64,000 bases of DNA, from assembly GCF_003605405.2 (NCBI RefSeq), contig NZ_QYTW02000012.1, positions 54,489 to 118,488 on the forward strand, in the 5' to 3' direction. Shown here in pieces: positions 19,839 to 29,391 of this stretch. The stretch's first letter is position 1. Every line of letters starts with the position of its first letter. Origin of the DNA: Siminovitchia terrae. GTDB taxonomy: Bacteria > Bacillota > Bacilli > Bacillales > Bacillaceae_C. The notes under the pieces are model-generated. The model saw nothing but the letters and a program-made list of their open reading frames with translations. It made no database searches and was not told where the DNA came from. Both the position numbers and the translations under genes were made by a program.

Positions 19839-19962
19839 CTATTTGAGGATCGATTGTCCAATTGTACGGGGAGGGTGTTAATCAGCCTAGATTGTGAAGC
19901 AGGATGAGCGCTTATTAATAGGAACATTACCTGAAAAACATTTACCATTATTCCGTTCAGGA

Positions 19963-20157
19963 TTTAACTTCATTCAGCAGAAGTCTCTCACTTCTGTAAG
20001 TGGTGAGATGAATGCATATTGGTATTCCATTCAGTGGGTGTTCAAACCCCGGCTGAATAAAGTTAAAGCCTCCGGCGGATGCCACAGATTTTCAGAGGAA
20101 ATTTATCGAGCGGAGCTCGATAAAATCTGGGCGCAAATACGCCAAGGCGCATTTGAT
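19963..20157 (+). repeat. Palindromic 195-bp repeat, copy 3
   Basis: Full-length copy from TTTAACTTCATTCAG to ATTTGAT, with the TTATCGAG-CGGAG-CTCGATAA hairpin intact. It lies between the nitrilase terminator and the decayed radC copy. Confidence 0.88.
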
Positions 20158-20635
20158 TTAATCACGCGGGGAAACTCATTAGTTCCGAAAAAAGTCAAAA
20201 AACTTAATAACAGCAGTCACCGTATCATTTTATGCGGAGCTGTTGTTTGCTTTCAATAGGATGCTTAAATTGCTACACGCGACCGCTCTTATTTTTGCAT
20301 CCCATCTAATCCAGCAGCTCTCACAAAATTTCTTGTACCCATGGTCAGCGATAATTAACTAGTCTTTTTTGCGAGACCTATTAAAAATAAGTACTTGGAC
20401 GGAACGAAACTTTTGATTTTGTTAAAAATGGTTCACACATTCCGGTTATATTAATGGAAAGGAGACATAACCACTTGATAAAATTGCGTAAAATCATAAA
20501 AGGAAGGCGCAATGGATTTTCTGTGTTCATAAGTTTTTTGTAAAGAAGATCATTTTATTTCCATAAACATATTAATTTTTGCTCCAAGATAGCCTATACT
20601 TAATATAGAATCTTTTCCTTTCTACTGTATTTATG
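20158..20635. other. Gene-free stretch
   Basis: I see no supported gene, RNA or repeat between copy 3 of the 195-bp element and the radC remnant. Confidence 0.4.
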
Positions 20636-20926
20636 TGAACTCTACATGCCTCATCTGAATACAAAGAATCAAGTTCTCCACAGACAAACAATTTTCAACA
20701 GAAACTGAACGTTGCATTGTTCACCAATAATGTATTCAAGGAAGTTTACGCGGGTTTAAGGTCTATTAATTGCTTACACAAGCATTAACCGGAAATCCAT
20801 CACCATCAAGAGAAGATATTTTTAATCGGCAAAAGACTTGTCGAATGCAGGAAAATGAATGCCCTCGACCACTTGATGATTGGCGATCATAAATAAATCA
20901 GTATGAAAGAAAAAGGATTTATGTGA
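20636..20926 (+). pseudogene. radC: Decayed second copy of the radC 3' half
   Basis: Close nucleotide matches to 14023-14320 run in the same order: ctgaatacaaagaatcaagt, tccatcacc, agagaagatatt, aaaagacttgtcga, gatgattggcgat and atgaaagaaaaagg, ending with a stop. Several indels and in-frame stops destroy the frame, including the HNHPSGD region. It stands where radC should stand relative to mreB. With the segment at 14321-14425 it forms a diverged direct repeat around the 14.4-20.6 kb block. Confidence 0.85.
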
Positions 20927-21072
20927 CACTATGATTTTTAGAAATGATAAGATATAATAAGTCTTGTGATTTTTGTCGGTTGACACGGATATTATCAATA
21001 TTACCAAGCTTATTTCTTTAAAAAGCGTTAAAAATAGAAATGCAATGGGGTTAGAAAGGGAGAATACATATC

Positions 21073-22083
21073 ATGTTTGGATTCGGTACGAAAGATTTAG
21101 GAATTGACCTAGGTACAGCGAACACTCTTGTTTTTGTAAAAGGAAAAGGAATTGTTTTACGTGAACCTTCAGTTGTTGCCATCAACACAGAAACAAAGAA
21201 AATTGTTGCAGTCGGTAACGATGCTAAGAAAATGATCGGGAGAACTCCTGGAAATATTGTGGCTATGCGCCCAATGAGAGACGGAGTTATCGCGGATTAT
21301 GAAACAACAGCAACAATGATGAAGTACTTCATCAAAGAAGCGGCCAAAGTGAAAGGCTCATTCAATGGAAAGCCTTATGTCATGGTCTGTGTCCCATCCG
21401 GAATTACAGCCGTTGAACAAAGGGCGGTACTAGATGCTACTAGGGAAGCTGGGGCCCGTGAAGCTTATCCTATTGAAGAGCCGTTTGCCGCTGCTATCGG
21501 CGCAGATCTTCCTGTATGGGAGCCGACAGGAAGCATGGTTGTGGACATCGGAGGCGGCACAACAGAAGTGGCTGTCATTTCACTTGGAGGCATTGTGGCA
21601 AGCAACTCCATCCGGACTGCCGGAGACAACTTTGACGAAGCTATTGTGAACTACATTCGTAAAAACTATAATCTGCTCATCGGAGAAAGAACAGCGGAAA
21701 CGATAAAGGTCGAGATTGGTTCTGCCGGCGAAATCGACGAAATTGAAAATATGGAAATTCGTGGGCGTGACTTGTTAACAGGACTTCCTAAAACAATTGA
21801 AATCACTGCAGAAGAAATTTCCGGTGCATTGCATGACACTGTTTATGCCATTATTGATGCTGTGAAAAATACGCTGGAAAACACTCCACCAGAACTGGCT
21901 GCGGACATTATGGACAGGGGTATCGTGTTGACAGGGGGCGGAGCATTGCTTCGAAACCTGGATAAAGTAATCAGTGATGAGACCAAAATGCCTGTACTTA
22001 TTGCTGAAGAACCGCTTGATTGTGTTGCAATTGGAACAGGAAAAGCACTTGACCACATCAATCTGTTCAAAGATCGGGCGTAG
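21073..22083 (+). CDS. mreB: Rod shape-determining protein MreB
   Basis: This 336-residue bacterial actin forms membrane-associated filaments that direct lateral wall synthesis. The phosphate-1 motif ([10 protein letters not shown]), phosphate-2 motif ([20 protein letters not shown]) and adenosine motif ([15 protein letters not shown]) are intact, and the N-terminus starts with the amphipathic [17 protein letters not shown] lies upstream of the ATG. It heads the mreBCD-minCD cluster. A terminator-like hairpin between mreB and mreC probably lowers downstream expression. Confidence 0.98.
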   Translation: MFGFGTKDLGIDLGTANTLVFVKGKGIVLREPSVVAINTETKKIVAVGNDAKKMIGRTPGNIVAMRPMRDGVIADYETTATMMKYFIKEAAKVKGSFNGKPYVMVCVPSGITAVEQRAVLDATREAGAREAYPIEEPFAAAIGADLPVWEPTGSMVVDIGGGTTEVAVISLGGIVASNSIRTAGDNFDEAIVNYIRKNYNLLIGERTAETIKVEIGSAGEIDEIENMEIRGRDLLTGLPKTIEITAEEISGALHDTVYAIIDAVKNTLENTPPELAADIMDRGIVLTGGGALLRNLDKVISDETKMPVLIAEEPLDCVAIGTGKALDHINLFKDRA

Positions 22084-22096
22084 TTCCCGGATTGTA

Positions 22097-22135
22097 AAAA
22101 GCAAGAGGCCGCTTACGAAGCGGTACTCTGCTTTT
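22097..22135 (+). terminator. Attenuating hairpin between mreB and mreC
   Basis: AAAAGCA...GAG..CCGCTT pairs with AAGCGG..CTC..TGCTTTT. This strong stem lies 14 bases after mreB, with a short T-run inside its 3' arm. Confidence 0.6.
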
Positions 22136-22202
22136 CCATGCATTTTGCCTCCGGGTTTCTGGCGTGAAACCGGCAGGCTATTTGAAGTTAGAGGTGGATA
22201 TG

Positions 22203-23072
22203 ATGCCGAATTTCTTTCTTAATAAGCGTCTCATCATCTTGCTGATCGGAATCATTATTCTCGTTTCTTTAATTGGTTTCTCACTTAGGGATAGGGAAAA
22301 TATTTCACGTCCTGAACAGTTTGTGAAGGATATTGTGGGTTTTGGTCAATCACTTGCAGCAAAGCCCGCCCACAAATTTGCTGGGTTCTTTGAGAATATT
22401 GATGATTTGCAAAATACATATACTGAGAACAAAAAACTGAAGGCCCGTCTAGAGGGACTTGCAAAGCTTGAAAAAGAAATAGCGGATTTGAAAAAAGACA
22501 ATAATGAGCTTAGAGAAGTATTAAAGAAAAAAGAGAGCTTAGGAGACTTTACACCTATTCAGGCGACGGTGATCGGCAGAACGCCTGACCGCTGGTATGA
22601 GCAGATCATTATCGACAAAGGAAAAAAGAGCGGGATTCAGCCTGATATGGCTGTCATCACCGGAAAAGGCCTGATAGGGAAGGTAGTTAGTACGTCAGAA
22701 ATGACATCAACAATAGAGCTATTAAGTTCTGATAATGCAAGGTACCGTGTTGCAGCTGAAATTCAAATTAAGGGAAAGAAATCCGTGTACGGGTTAATTG
22801 ACGGCTATGATCAAGAAAAGAAAATGATCATTATGAAGGATCTGCCTATTGACCAGGATAAGCTGAAGGCTGGACAAAATGTAGTTACATCAGGTATGGG
22901 AGGAATTTTCCCAAAAGGACTTGATGTTGGTAAGGTCGAGGAGCTTAAACTCGATCAGTTTGGTCTAACTCAGACAGCTTATGTGAAACCGTCGGCTGAT
23001 TTCTATGATTTTGAGCATGTGATGGTTGTGTCCCGTTCAATGATGGGCGCGGAAGATAAGGGTGAGGAATGA
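22203..23072 (+). CDS. mreC: Rod shape-determining protein MreC
   Basis: The 289-residue bitopic protein has a short N-terminus, one membrane helix (about residues 7-27), a coiled coil (about 65-110) and a C-terminal beta-domain. It links MreB filaments to the wall synthases. The start at 22203 (MPNFFLNKRL) is chosen because AGAGGTGG lies 5 bases upstream and the length then matches B. subtilis MreC; an adjacent ATG at 22200 is possible. Its stop overlaps the mreD start. Confidence 0.95.
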   Translation: MPNFFLNKRLIILLIGIIILVSLIGFSLRDRENISRPEQFVKDIVGFGQSLAAKPAHKFAGFFENIDDLQNTYTENKKLKARLEGLAKLEKEIADLKKDNNELREVLKKKESLGDFTPIQATVIGRTPDRWYEQIIIDKGKKSGIQPDMAVITGKGLIGKVVSTSEMTSTIELLSSDNARYRVAAEIQIKGKKSVYGLIDGYDQEKKMIIMKDLPIDQDKLKAGQNVVTSGMGGIFPKGLDVGKVEELKLDQFGLTQTAYVKPSADFYDFEHVMVVSRSMMGAEDKGEE

Positions 23073-23590
23073 TGAAACGCGTTGTTCTTCCTCTTATCAC
23101 TGTCCTTTGTTTTTACGGAGAAAGCATTTTCGTAGAATTGCTTCCGATATTTTCATTCCTAGATAACAGAATCGTAGTTCCTCGCTTTCTTCTAGTTGTT
23201 CTGATATTGATGGCAATCTATTACTTTCGGAATGTGACCTTAATTTATGCTGCGATCTTTGGTCTGCTATTCGATATATACTATACGGGAGTGATAGGGG
23301 CCTATTTATTTTTATTCCCTATCGCTGTTTATACAGCTTCCAAAATGGTGAAGGTTCTGCAGATAAATGTCCTGACATCAGGGTTAATCACTATAATTAT
23401 CGTCGCTATAACAGAAGCTTTAATATACGGTTTAAATATTCTTTTGTTTGATGTGAATGTGACGGTATCTCAATTTATATATTCTCGACTGTTACCAACT
23501 TTGACATTGAATTTTATTTTCTATTTGATTATTTTCTTTCCTTTTTCCAGATGGCTGCAAAACAGAAGTAAAGAGATTTTCTCTGAATAA
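23072..23590 (+). CDS. mreD: Rod shape-determining protein MreD
   Basis: The 172-residue polytopic membrane protein has five to six hydrophobic segments and the conserved region FRNVTLIYAAIFGLLFDIYYTG. MreD works with MreC and RodA/PBP in elongation. The start is MKRVVLPL at 23072; an in-frame ATG directly before it (23069) overlaps mreC and could be used. GGGTGAGG is the ribosome-binding site. It is the third gene of the mreBCD operon. Confidence 0.93.
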   Translation: MKRVVLPLITVLCFYGESIFVELLPIFSFLDNRIVVPRFLLVVLILMAIYYFRNVTLIYAAIFGLLFDIYYTGVIGAYLFLFPIAVYTASKMVKVLQINVLTSGLITIIIVAITEALIYGLNILLFDVNVTVSQFIYSRLLPTLTLNFIFYLIIFFPFSRWLQNRSKEIFSE

Positions 23591-23641
23591 TACTGCCAGC
23601 AGGCAAATATTTTCCAAAAAAGGAAAATTGGTGCCGTTTGT

Positions 23642-23672
23642 CGAAAATAGTGAAAATGACTCATTATTTTCG
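23642..23672. repeat. Inverted repeat upstream of minC
   Basis: CGAAAATA and TATTTTCG form 8-base arms around a 15-base loop in the mreD-minC gap. No T-tract follows. Its role is unknown. Confidence 0.4.
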
Positions 23673-23748
23673 CGCTGTGAAAGTGATGTTTGTCTTTGAA
23701 AGGAGAAATAGGGCATTCCTCTTCGAGCCGTGAAGGTGCCCGCTTGAC

Positions 23749-24432
23749 ATGAAAACTCAAAACGTGATGATTAAAGGCACAAAAAGCGGCCTTTCGCTCC
23801 AATTGAATGATCGTTGCTCTTATGATGAAATTTTATCAGAGCTGGAGGAAAAAATCTCCGAGTTGAAAAGTTCAGAGGAAAATCAGCTTGTTTCGGTACG
23901 GATTCTTACAGGGAACCGCTATTTGACGACTGAGCAGGAGGAAGAGTTGAAAGAACTTATCCGCCAACAGAAAAATTTGATCGTCGAAGTAATTGAAAGT
24001 GATGTCATCACAAAAGAAGATGCCACGAGAATGGTAGAGAGTCAAGAAGTGACATCCGTTGCAGCAATTGTAAGATCGGGTCAGGTTTTGGAGGTCCCGG
24101 GAGATTTGCTGCTTGTAGGGGATGTGAATCCCGGCGGAACTGTAAGAGCTGGAGGAAACATTTTTATCATGGGAGCATTAAAAGGGGTTGCGCATGCTGG
24201 CTATTCTGGGTGGAATGATGCAGTCATCGTTGCTTCCTTCATGACTCCTTCACAGCTTCGGATCTCTGATTGCATCAGCCGAGCTCCTGACCATTACGAT
24301 CAGGAGGAGCACCATCAAATGGAATGTGCCTATATTGATAAAAACCATCAAATAATGATTGATAGGCTTCAAGTGCTTAAGCATTTAAGGCCGAATATTA
24401 CTAGATTCAAAGGGGGACATTATTATGGGTGA
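23749..24432 (+). CDS. minC: Septum site-determining protein MinC
   Basis: The 227-residue inhibitor of FtsZ assembly has an N-terminal MinC domain (about residues 1-100) and a C-terminal beta-helix that binds MinD, with VLEVPGDLLLVGDVNPGGTVRAGGN-type sequence and GALKGVAHAGY. Its last 8 bases overlap minD, implying coupling. The ribosome-binding site (GAAGGTG) is 12 bases from the ATG, rather far. Order mreD-minC-minD is conserved. Confidence 0.96.
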   Translation: MKTQNVMIKGTKSGLSLQLNDRCSYDEILSELEEKISELKSSEENQLVSVRILTGNRYLTTEQEEELKELIRQQKNLIVEVIESDVITKEDATRMVESQEVTSVAAIVRSGQVLEVPGDLLLVGDVNPGGTVRAGGNIFIMGALKGVAHAGYSGWNDAVIVASFMTPSQLRISDCISRAPDHYDQEEHHQMECAYIDKNHQIMIDRLQVLKHLRPNITRFKGGHYYG

Positions 24433-25231
24433 GGCGATCGTGATTACTTCCGGCAAGGGAGGAGTCGGAAAAACTACCACCTCCGCCAATCTCGGCACGG
24501 CACTTGCCTTGCAGGGTAAAAAGGTCTGCCTGATAGATACGGATATCGGACTCCGCAATCTGGATGTAGTACTGGGCCTGGAAAATCGAATCATTTACGA
24601 TCTTGTTGATGTTGTGGAAGGAAGATGCAAGCCCCATCAAGCAATCGTCAAGGATAAAAGATTTGAAGATAAACTGTTCTTGTTGCCAGCTGCTCAGACA
24701 AGCGACAAAACGGCAGTCAGCCCCGAGCAGATGAAAAGTTTAGTTTCTGATTTAAAGCAGGAATATGATTATGTATTAATAGATTGCCCTGCCGGTATTG
24801 AGCAGGGATTTAAAAATGCGGTCGCAGGGGCCGATCAGGCAATAGTTGTGACAACACCGGAAATATCTGCAGTAAGGGATGCCGACAGAATCATCGGTAT
24901 TCTTGAAAAAGAAGAAAACATCGGGCCGCCAAAATTAATCATCAACAGAATTAGAAGCAAGATGATGAAAGAAGGGGAAGTCCTAGACGTAGATGAAATT
25001 ACTCAGCATTTATCCATCGATCTATTAGGGATTGTCCAGGATGATGAAGACGTCATAAAATCTTCTAACCAAGGCGAACCGATCGCTCTTGATCCGAACA
25101 GCAAAGCATCCATAGCGTACAGGAACATAGCAAGAAGAATATTGGGTGAATCTGTGCCCCTTCAATCATTGGATGAAGAGAAAGCTGGTATGTTCACACG
25201 AATTAAACAATTTTTCGGTGTGCGTTCTTAA
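24425..25231 (+). CDS. minD: Septum site-determining ATPase MinD
   Basis: The 268-residue ParA/MinD ATPase recruits MinC to polar membranes. The deviant Walker A motif is GKGGVGKTTTS near residues 10-20, and switch/Walker B is YVLIDCPAGIEQGF. The C-terminal amphipathic membrane-targeting helix FTRIKQFFGV is present. The start ATG lies inside the minC end behind AAAGGGGG. A terminator follows immediately. Confidence 0.98.
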   Translation: MGEAIVITSGKGGVGKTTTSANLGTALALQGKKVCLIDTDIGLRNLDVVLGLENRIIYDLVDVVEGRCKPHQAIVKDKRFEDKLFLLPAAQTSDKTAVSPEQMKSLVSDLKQEYDYVLIDCPAGIEQGFKNAVAGADQAIVVTTPEISAVRDADRIIGILEKEENIGPPKLIINRIRSKMMKEGEVLDVDEITQHLSIDLLGIVQDDEDVIKSSNQGEPIALDPNSKASIAYRNIARRILGESVPLQSLDEEKAGMFTRIKQFFGVRS

Positions 25232-25232
25232 A

Positions 25233-25256
25233 AAGGCTTGTGTAGCCTTTATTTTT
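25233..25256 (+). terminator. Terminator after minD
   Basis: AAAGGCT-TGTGT-AGCCTTT is followed by ATTTTT, directly after the minD stop. Confidence 0.8.
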
Positions 25257-25385
25257 GAAAGAATTTTCGGAACGTTGAAGCGAAAGTCATCATTTTGTTT
25301 GAAATCAAGATTTTCTAGAAGGTGATTCAAGCTTAGAATTAGGTATCATCTTTTACTATTCGCTCGTATATCAATTGTTGGAATA

Positions 25386-25580
25386 TTTAACTTCATTCAG
25401 CAGAAGTCTCTCACTTCTGTAAGTGGTGAGATGAATGCATATTGGTATTCCATTCAGTGGGTGTTCAAACCCCGGCTGAATAAAGTTAAAGCCTCCGGAG
25501 GATGCCACAGATTTTCAGAGGAAATTTATCGAGCGGAGCTCGATAAAATCTGGGCGCAAATACGCCAAGGCGCATTTGAT
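25386..25580 (+). repeat. Palindromic 195-bp repeat, copy 4
   Basis: Full-length copy very close to copy 3 (both carry cagtgggtgttcaaacccc). It lies between the minD terminator and a decayed gntR gene. Confidence 0.88.
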
Positions 25581-25595
25581 ATGGCGAGATACTAT

Positions 25596-25647
25596 AAAGA
25601 CACGTATTAAATCCTTTTTATTGGAATTAATACGTGTCTTTTATTTT
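25596..25647. terminator. Long palindromic terminator
   Basis: AAAGACACGTATTAA pairs with TTAATACGTGTCTTT, with TTTATTTTTC beyond. The stem is long enough to stop transcription from either side. Confidence 0.7.
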
Positions 25648-25658
25648 TCAATAAAATA

Positions 25659-25688
25659 TTGACATTTGTTTTAGAAGGTATATATATT
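25659..25688 (+). promoter_or_regulatory. Promoter of the decayed gntR gene
   Basis: TTGACA (25659-25664) and TATATT (25683-25688) are spaced by 18 bases. They are followed by AT-rich symmetrical sequence (tatatattatgtatagagta) that could be a GntR/YtrA-type operator. Confidence 0.5.
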
Positions 25689-25723
25689 ATGTATAGAGTA
25701 TATATTCAATATTCAAAGAGGCT

Positions 25724-25850
25724 TCATGCATATATTCATTTCGCATAACTCTAAAGAGCCTATTTATGAAGGAATCTGCAATCAAATTTAATCAGAGATA
25801 CTGTCAGGAGAAATTGTCTATGGGCTACGCATTGCCTCGTTTATGTGTCC
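25724..25850 (+). pseudogene. GntR (YtrA-like) regulator remnant
   Basis: A reading frame beginning MHIFISHNSKEPIYEGICNQ, then a stop, then SEILSGEIVYGLRIAS, matches the start of YtrA-subfamily GntR regulators (usual form PIYEQI...QI...ILSGEL..G..LPSIR). It breaks off before the rest of the helix-turn-helix. Sequence from 25850 to 26129 shows only scattered fragments and no usable gene; YtrA-type regulators usually precede ABC transporter genes, which are not seen intact here. Confidence 0.55.
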
Positions 25851-26129
25851 ATTTTCCTACGCATTTAAAAGCCATTATTTATTGACGGCTAGAATTTGAT
25901 AGCGTATCGGTTTTAGCTGGTACAGTAATCACAATCCTAGTCATTTACAATATTTAATGGCTGTTATCTATCGATATCTACGAGAATAAGGCGTTTTAAG
26001 AAAGGGGATGTATTGGATGATTCTACTTGCTTTGAGCATTAACCGTAAGTTCATTTGTTTTAAAAGATTGAGAAACTATAAAATTAGATGAAATATTTTG
26101 TTCGAAGTAATAAGAAGGGGGGGTATTGC

Positions 26130-26422
26130 TTGGATGATTTTACTGTAAAAGAACAATCATTTTCCAAAAAGTCTTGGGTATTATCTATCAGTTCATTTGT
26201 TTTAATACAAATTTTTTTTTGACAATGGAGTTTACTGGATGGATTCCAAATCTAAAAGATATAGACGGGACTGTGTTCGGTAAAATTGCTGGATATACAT
26301 TTATGGAAGATTGGTTTAACTTCTACGAAACGCCCTATTTTAATGTGTGTACTTTCATTTTTGGTATCGTCCTCCTTTCTCATGGCCTCATAGGGGCATT
26401 GAGAGATGTTTTTTCTAAATGA
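26130..26422 (+). pseudogene. Small membrane protein, frameshifted at a poly-T run
   Basis: A TTG start behind AAGAAGGGGGGG gives DDFTVKEQSFSKKSWVLSIS, then a hydrophobic stretch that leaves frame at the T-run near 26212-26220. The downstream frame (MEFTGWIPNLKDIDGTVFGK to a stop at 26422) continues the same-looking two-span membrane protein. A one-base change in the T-run would restore about 97 codons. It could be a pseudogene, a slippage switch or a sequencing error. I do not recognise the family. Confidence 0.5.
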
Positions 26423-26493
26423 ATTTTTGTAGCGGCATTGCATTATCTGTAGAGTTTTTTTCATTTATTCATTGCGGGGGTATCGAAATGTAA

Positions 26494-26688
26494 TTTAACT
26501 TCATTCAGCAGAAATCTCCCACTTCTGTAAGTGGTGAGATGAATGTATATTGGTATTCCATTCAGTGGGGGTTCAAACCCCGGCTGAATAAAGTCAAAGC
26601 CCCCGGCGGATGCAACAGATTTTCAGAAGCAATTTATCTAACGGAGCTCGATAAAATCTGGGTGCAAATACGCCAAGGCGCATTTGAT
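26494..26688 (+). repeat. Palindromic 195-bp repeat, copy 5
   Basis: Full-length but more diverged copy (TTATCTAACGGAGCTCGATAA hairpin; gggtgcaaatacgcc). The sequence from its end to spoIVFA (26689-26969) holds no supported gene. Confidence 0.87.
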
Positions 26689-26969
26689 TGGCAGAAGCAA
26701 CGAGAACTCTCCGATGCTCTTCATCTGAATGAAGCCGGCCGGTATGCTTCTTCAGGTTACCTCACCCCTATTTTGCAGGTTTTCATAGCGATTAGCACAT
26801 CTTGTGGCCTTATATTGTCCCTCATGACAGTTGTACCCGTTTGAGGAGTGCACATCTCTTTCCTTTGAATCGTAGCATACAAAACCAGCTGACTCCGCTT
26901 TTCTACGTCATATTAACCAAGGACAAGTCATAGGTTAGTAGAAACTTAAATCGAGGGAGATGGTGGAGG

Positions 26970-27740
26970 ATGAGCCATCGGGTGAACAAAATAAGGAAGC
27001 GGATAGAAAAAAGAAGGCGGGCAAACAACCGTGCCATGGAAAAGCCTAATGAATACATGTTGGATAAGTTGGATACTCCCACATATTATTCAGATGATGA
27101 GAAGAATATTTTTGAACCAAAAACCACCATACACCCTTTATGGCGGAAAGAAATATTTATGCTGAAGCTGCTTTTGTCTATTGCACTAATTCTTGTGGTG
27201 GGAATCCTTTTTCAGTCACCTTCTCCTGTATTTGATGATACTCGATCCATTGTCAAAAAAGCGATGGGAAAGGAATTTCAATTTGCTGCAGTCGCAAATT
27301 GGTACGAAAATCAATTTGGCAAACCGCTTTCTCTTTTTCCAAATGACAAAAAGGATTCAGATATCCAGCTTGCGAAAGAAGGGGATTACGCATTACCTGT
27401 TGGAGCTAAGATTTCTGAAGGTTTTTCGCATGATGGGAGAGGGGTCATGTTTCAGACTGAAAGTGCAGCAGAGGTGACAGCGGCAGCGGATGGAGTGGTT
27501 ATTTTTTCGGGAAAAAAAGAGGATATCGGACAAACGGTTATCATCCAGCATAGTGACCATACCGAATCCTGGTATGGCAAGATGGACCAGGCGGCTGTTA
27601 AACCCCACGAGCATGTCAAAAGCGGCCAGGTGATTGGAGCAGTGTCCTCAAGCGAGGATGGAAATTACGGTGAATATTATTTTGCCTTTAAAAAAGAAGA
27701 TGAATTTATTGATCCGATCCAGGTGATGGATCTTGATTAA
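26970..27740 (+). CDS. spoIVFA: Stage IV sporulation protein FA
   Basis: The 256-residue protein inhibits and anchors the SpoIVFB protease in the outer forespore membrane. It has a basic cytoplasmic N-terminus, one membrane helix (about residues 65-82) and a C-terminal LytM/M23-like domain. The zinc ligands of active M23 peptidases are missing (HDGRGV and QHSDHTESWYGK instead of HxxxD and HxH), as expected for SpoIVFA. It overlaps spoIVFB by 8 bases. Confidence 0.92.
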   Translation: MSHRVNKIRKRIEKRRRANNRAMEKPNEYMLDKLDTPTYYSDDEKNIFEPKTTIHPLWRKEIFMLKLLLSIALILVVGILFQSPSPVFDDTRSIVKKAMGKEFQFAAVANWYENQFGKPLSLFPNDKKDSDIQLAKEGDYALPVGAKISEGFSHDGRGVMFQTESAAEVTAAADGVVIFSGKKEDIGQTVIIQHSDHTESWYGKMDQAAVKPHEHVKSGQVIGAVSSSEDGNYGEYYFAFKKEDEFIDPIQVMDLD

Positions 27741-28587
27741 ATATGTGCGGCTTCTGGGAAAGGTTAGGATTCATCCTCTCTTTTGGCTGGTCGCAGGGAT
27801 TGCCATTTTGACAGGATATTTTTGGGAGCTTTCCATCTTATTTATGATTGTCTTTATCCATGAGCTGGGACATGCAGCAGCTGCGCTGTTTTTCTCCTGG
27901 AAAATCAAGCGGATTCTGATCCTTCCATTCGGAGGCGCTTGTGAAGTTGATGAACATGGCAACCGTCCGATTTTTGAAGAACTAATCATCGTGGCAGCCG
28001 GGCCGCTTCAACATATCTGGCTTGCAGCTGGCGCTGTCCTTTTGGAGATGGCCGGATTGATCACAATGGAGTCCTTACTTTTGTTTCATAAATTTAATCT
28101 GATGATTTTTTTATTTAATCTGCTGCCTGTTTGGCCGCTCGATGGCGGTAAATTCCTTTATTTATTATTATCTGCCAGAAATCCTTTTTTACGGGCATTG
28201 AAAAAAACACTGATCAGCTCAGTGATTATATTATCTGTTATTCACCTTGCATTGATTATTGCTGCTCCATTCAATCTTCATATTTGGATTATCTTACTTT
28301 ATTTATATTTGATCCTCTGGTTGGAGTGGAAGCAGGTCAGATATGTATTCATGAGGTTTTTGCTTGAAAGGTATTACGGCAAGCAATTGGGTATCAAAAG
28401 GCTTGAAGTTATTGAAGCAAGAGGCAATGATTTCATTTATCAGGCAATGGAAAAGTTCCAGCGTGACTGCAAACATTTAATTCATGTGGACAATGACCTT
28501 TCAATGGATGAAAACGAAATGCTACACGTATACTTTGCCAAAAAACAGGTGAACGCCCGTTTGAAAGAAATTGTTTCAAGTGACTGA
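27733..28587 (+). CDS. spoIVFB: SpoIVFB intramembrane metalloprotease
   Basis: The 284-residue site-2 protease cleaves pro-sigma-K in the mother cell. The zinc motif HELGH is at residues 43-47 and the second metal ligand, Asp137, is in WPLDGGK, both at the B. subtilis numbering. About six membrane segments precede a C-terminal cytoplasmic CBS-like region. The start is TTG at 27733 inside the spoIVFA end. The order minD-spoIVFA-spoIVFB-rplU is conserved. Confidence 0.96.
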   Translation: MIKYVRLLGKVRIHPLFWLVAGIAILTGYFWELSILFMIVFIHELGHAAAALFFSWKIKRILILPFGGACEVDEHGNRPIFEELIIVAAGPLQHIWLAAGAVLLEMAGLITMESLLLFHKFNLMIFLFNLLPVWPLDGGKFLYLLLSARNPFLRALKKTLISSVIILSVIHLALIIAAPFNLHIWIILLYLYLILWLEWKQVRYVFMRFLLERYYGKQLGIKRLEVIEARGNDFIYQAMEKFQRDCKHLIHVDNDLSMDENEMLHVYFAKKQVNARLKEIVSSD

Positions 28588-28598
28588 TGTTGGTAGCA

Positions 28599-28791
28599 TT
28601 TAAATTTATTCAGCGGAAGTCTCCCACTTCTGTAAGTGTGGGATGAATGCCTATTGGTATTCCATTCAGTGGGAATTGAAACCCCGGCTGAATAAAGTTA
28701 AAGCCTCCGGCGGATGCCTCAGATTTCAGAGGGAATTTATCGAGCGGAGCTCGATAAAATCTGGTCGTAAATACGCCAAGGCGCATTTGAT
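28599..28791 (+). repeat. Palindromic 195-bp repeat, copy 6
   Basis: Starts 11 bases after spoIVFB. It begins TTTAAATTTATTCAGCGGAAG and has more substitutions than other copies, but the TTATCGAG/CTCGATAA hairpin and the ATTTGAT end are intact. Confidence 0.85.
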
Positions 28792-28814
28792 GTTTATCTG
28801 AAAATAAAGATTAC

Positions 28815-28854
28815 AACAGGCATCAAAAAATCTGATTTTTGATGCCTGTTTTTT
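28815..28854. terminator. Terminator after the spoIVF operon
   Basis: AACAGGCATCAAAAA pairs with TTTTTGATGCCTGTT, followed by a T-run. It lies just beyond repeat copy 6. Confidence 0.8.
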
Positions 28855-28970
28855 AAAATGCCAAAATGACCGAACGAAAGGAATGTTGGCAAAATTTGAT
28901 TTTGCATTGTACCCATTTTTATGAACCCAATTATGTTTAATATAGTAATATTTTCAAAGGGGTATGCAAA

Positions 28971-29239
28971 ATGCCATATTTTGTAGGGATAGCCATAGGA
29001 GTAATAATTATAGTTGCGATTTTATCATCATATTTGTTGAAAAAAATCCATCTAAGAATCATTACATTTTGCCAGGTGCGATTTTAACGATTATAACCCT
29101 AGTTGTAGCGATAATATCTTATTTTGCAATGGATGACTGGAGTACCATGGGGTATTTCATCTTATTTGTCTTTGTTGGTATAGCTTCATTCATGGGAACT
29201 ATATTAGGAAAAAAATTTCACGCAGAGCATAAAAATTGA
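28971..29239 (+). pseudogene. YesK-like small membrane protein, frameshifted at poly-A
   Basis: The ATG at 28971 (AAAGGGG upstream) starts MPYFVGIAIGVIIIVAILSS. The frame is lost at the A-run near 29039-29047. The next frame continues KNHYILPGAILTIITLVVAI and runs to 29239, giving a three-span protein resembling the YesK family. One base would restore an ORF of about 89 codons. Confidence 0.55.
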
Positions 29240-29391
29240 AGGAGTTGTGTGAACGGGCAACACCTATAATTGATCTGTTTATCAAGACACAAAAATGATT
29301 TTTTAATGATAACCCCTCCTTTGATTAATGACATGTTTTTGGTATCGTTTTTGAGTCAGAGTGAAAGAAAGATACGCGTGGAATCAAGCAT

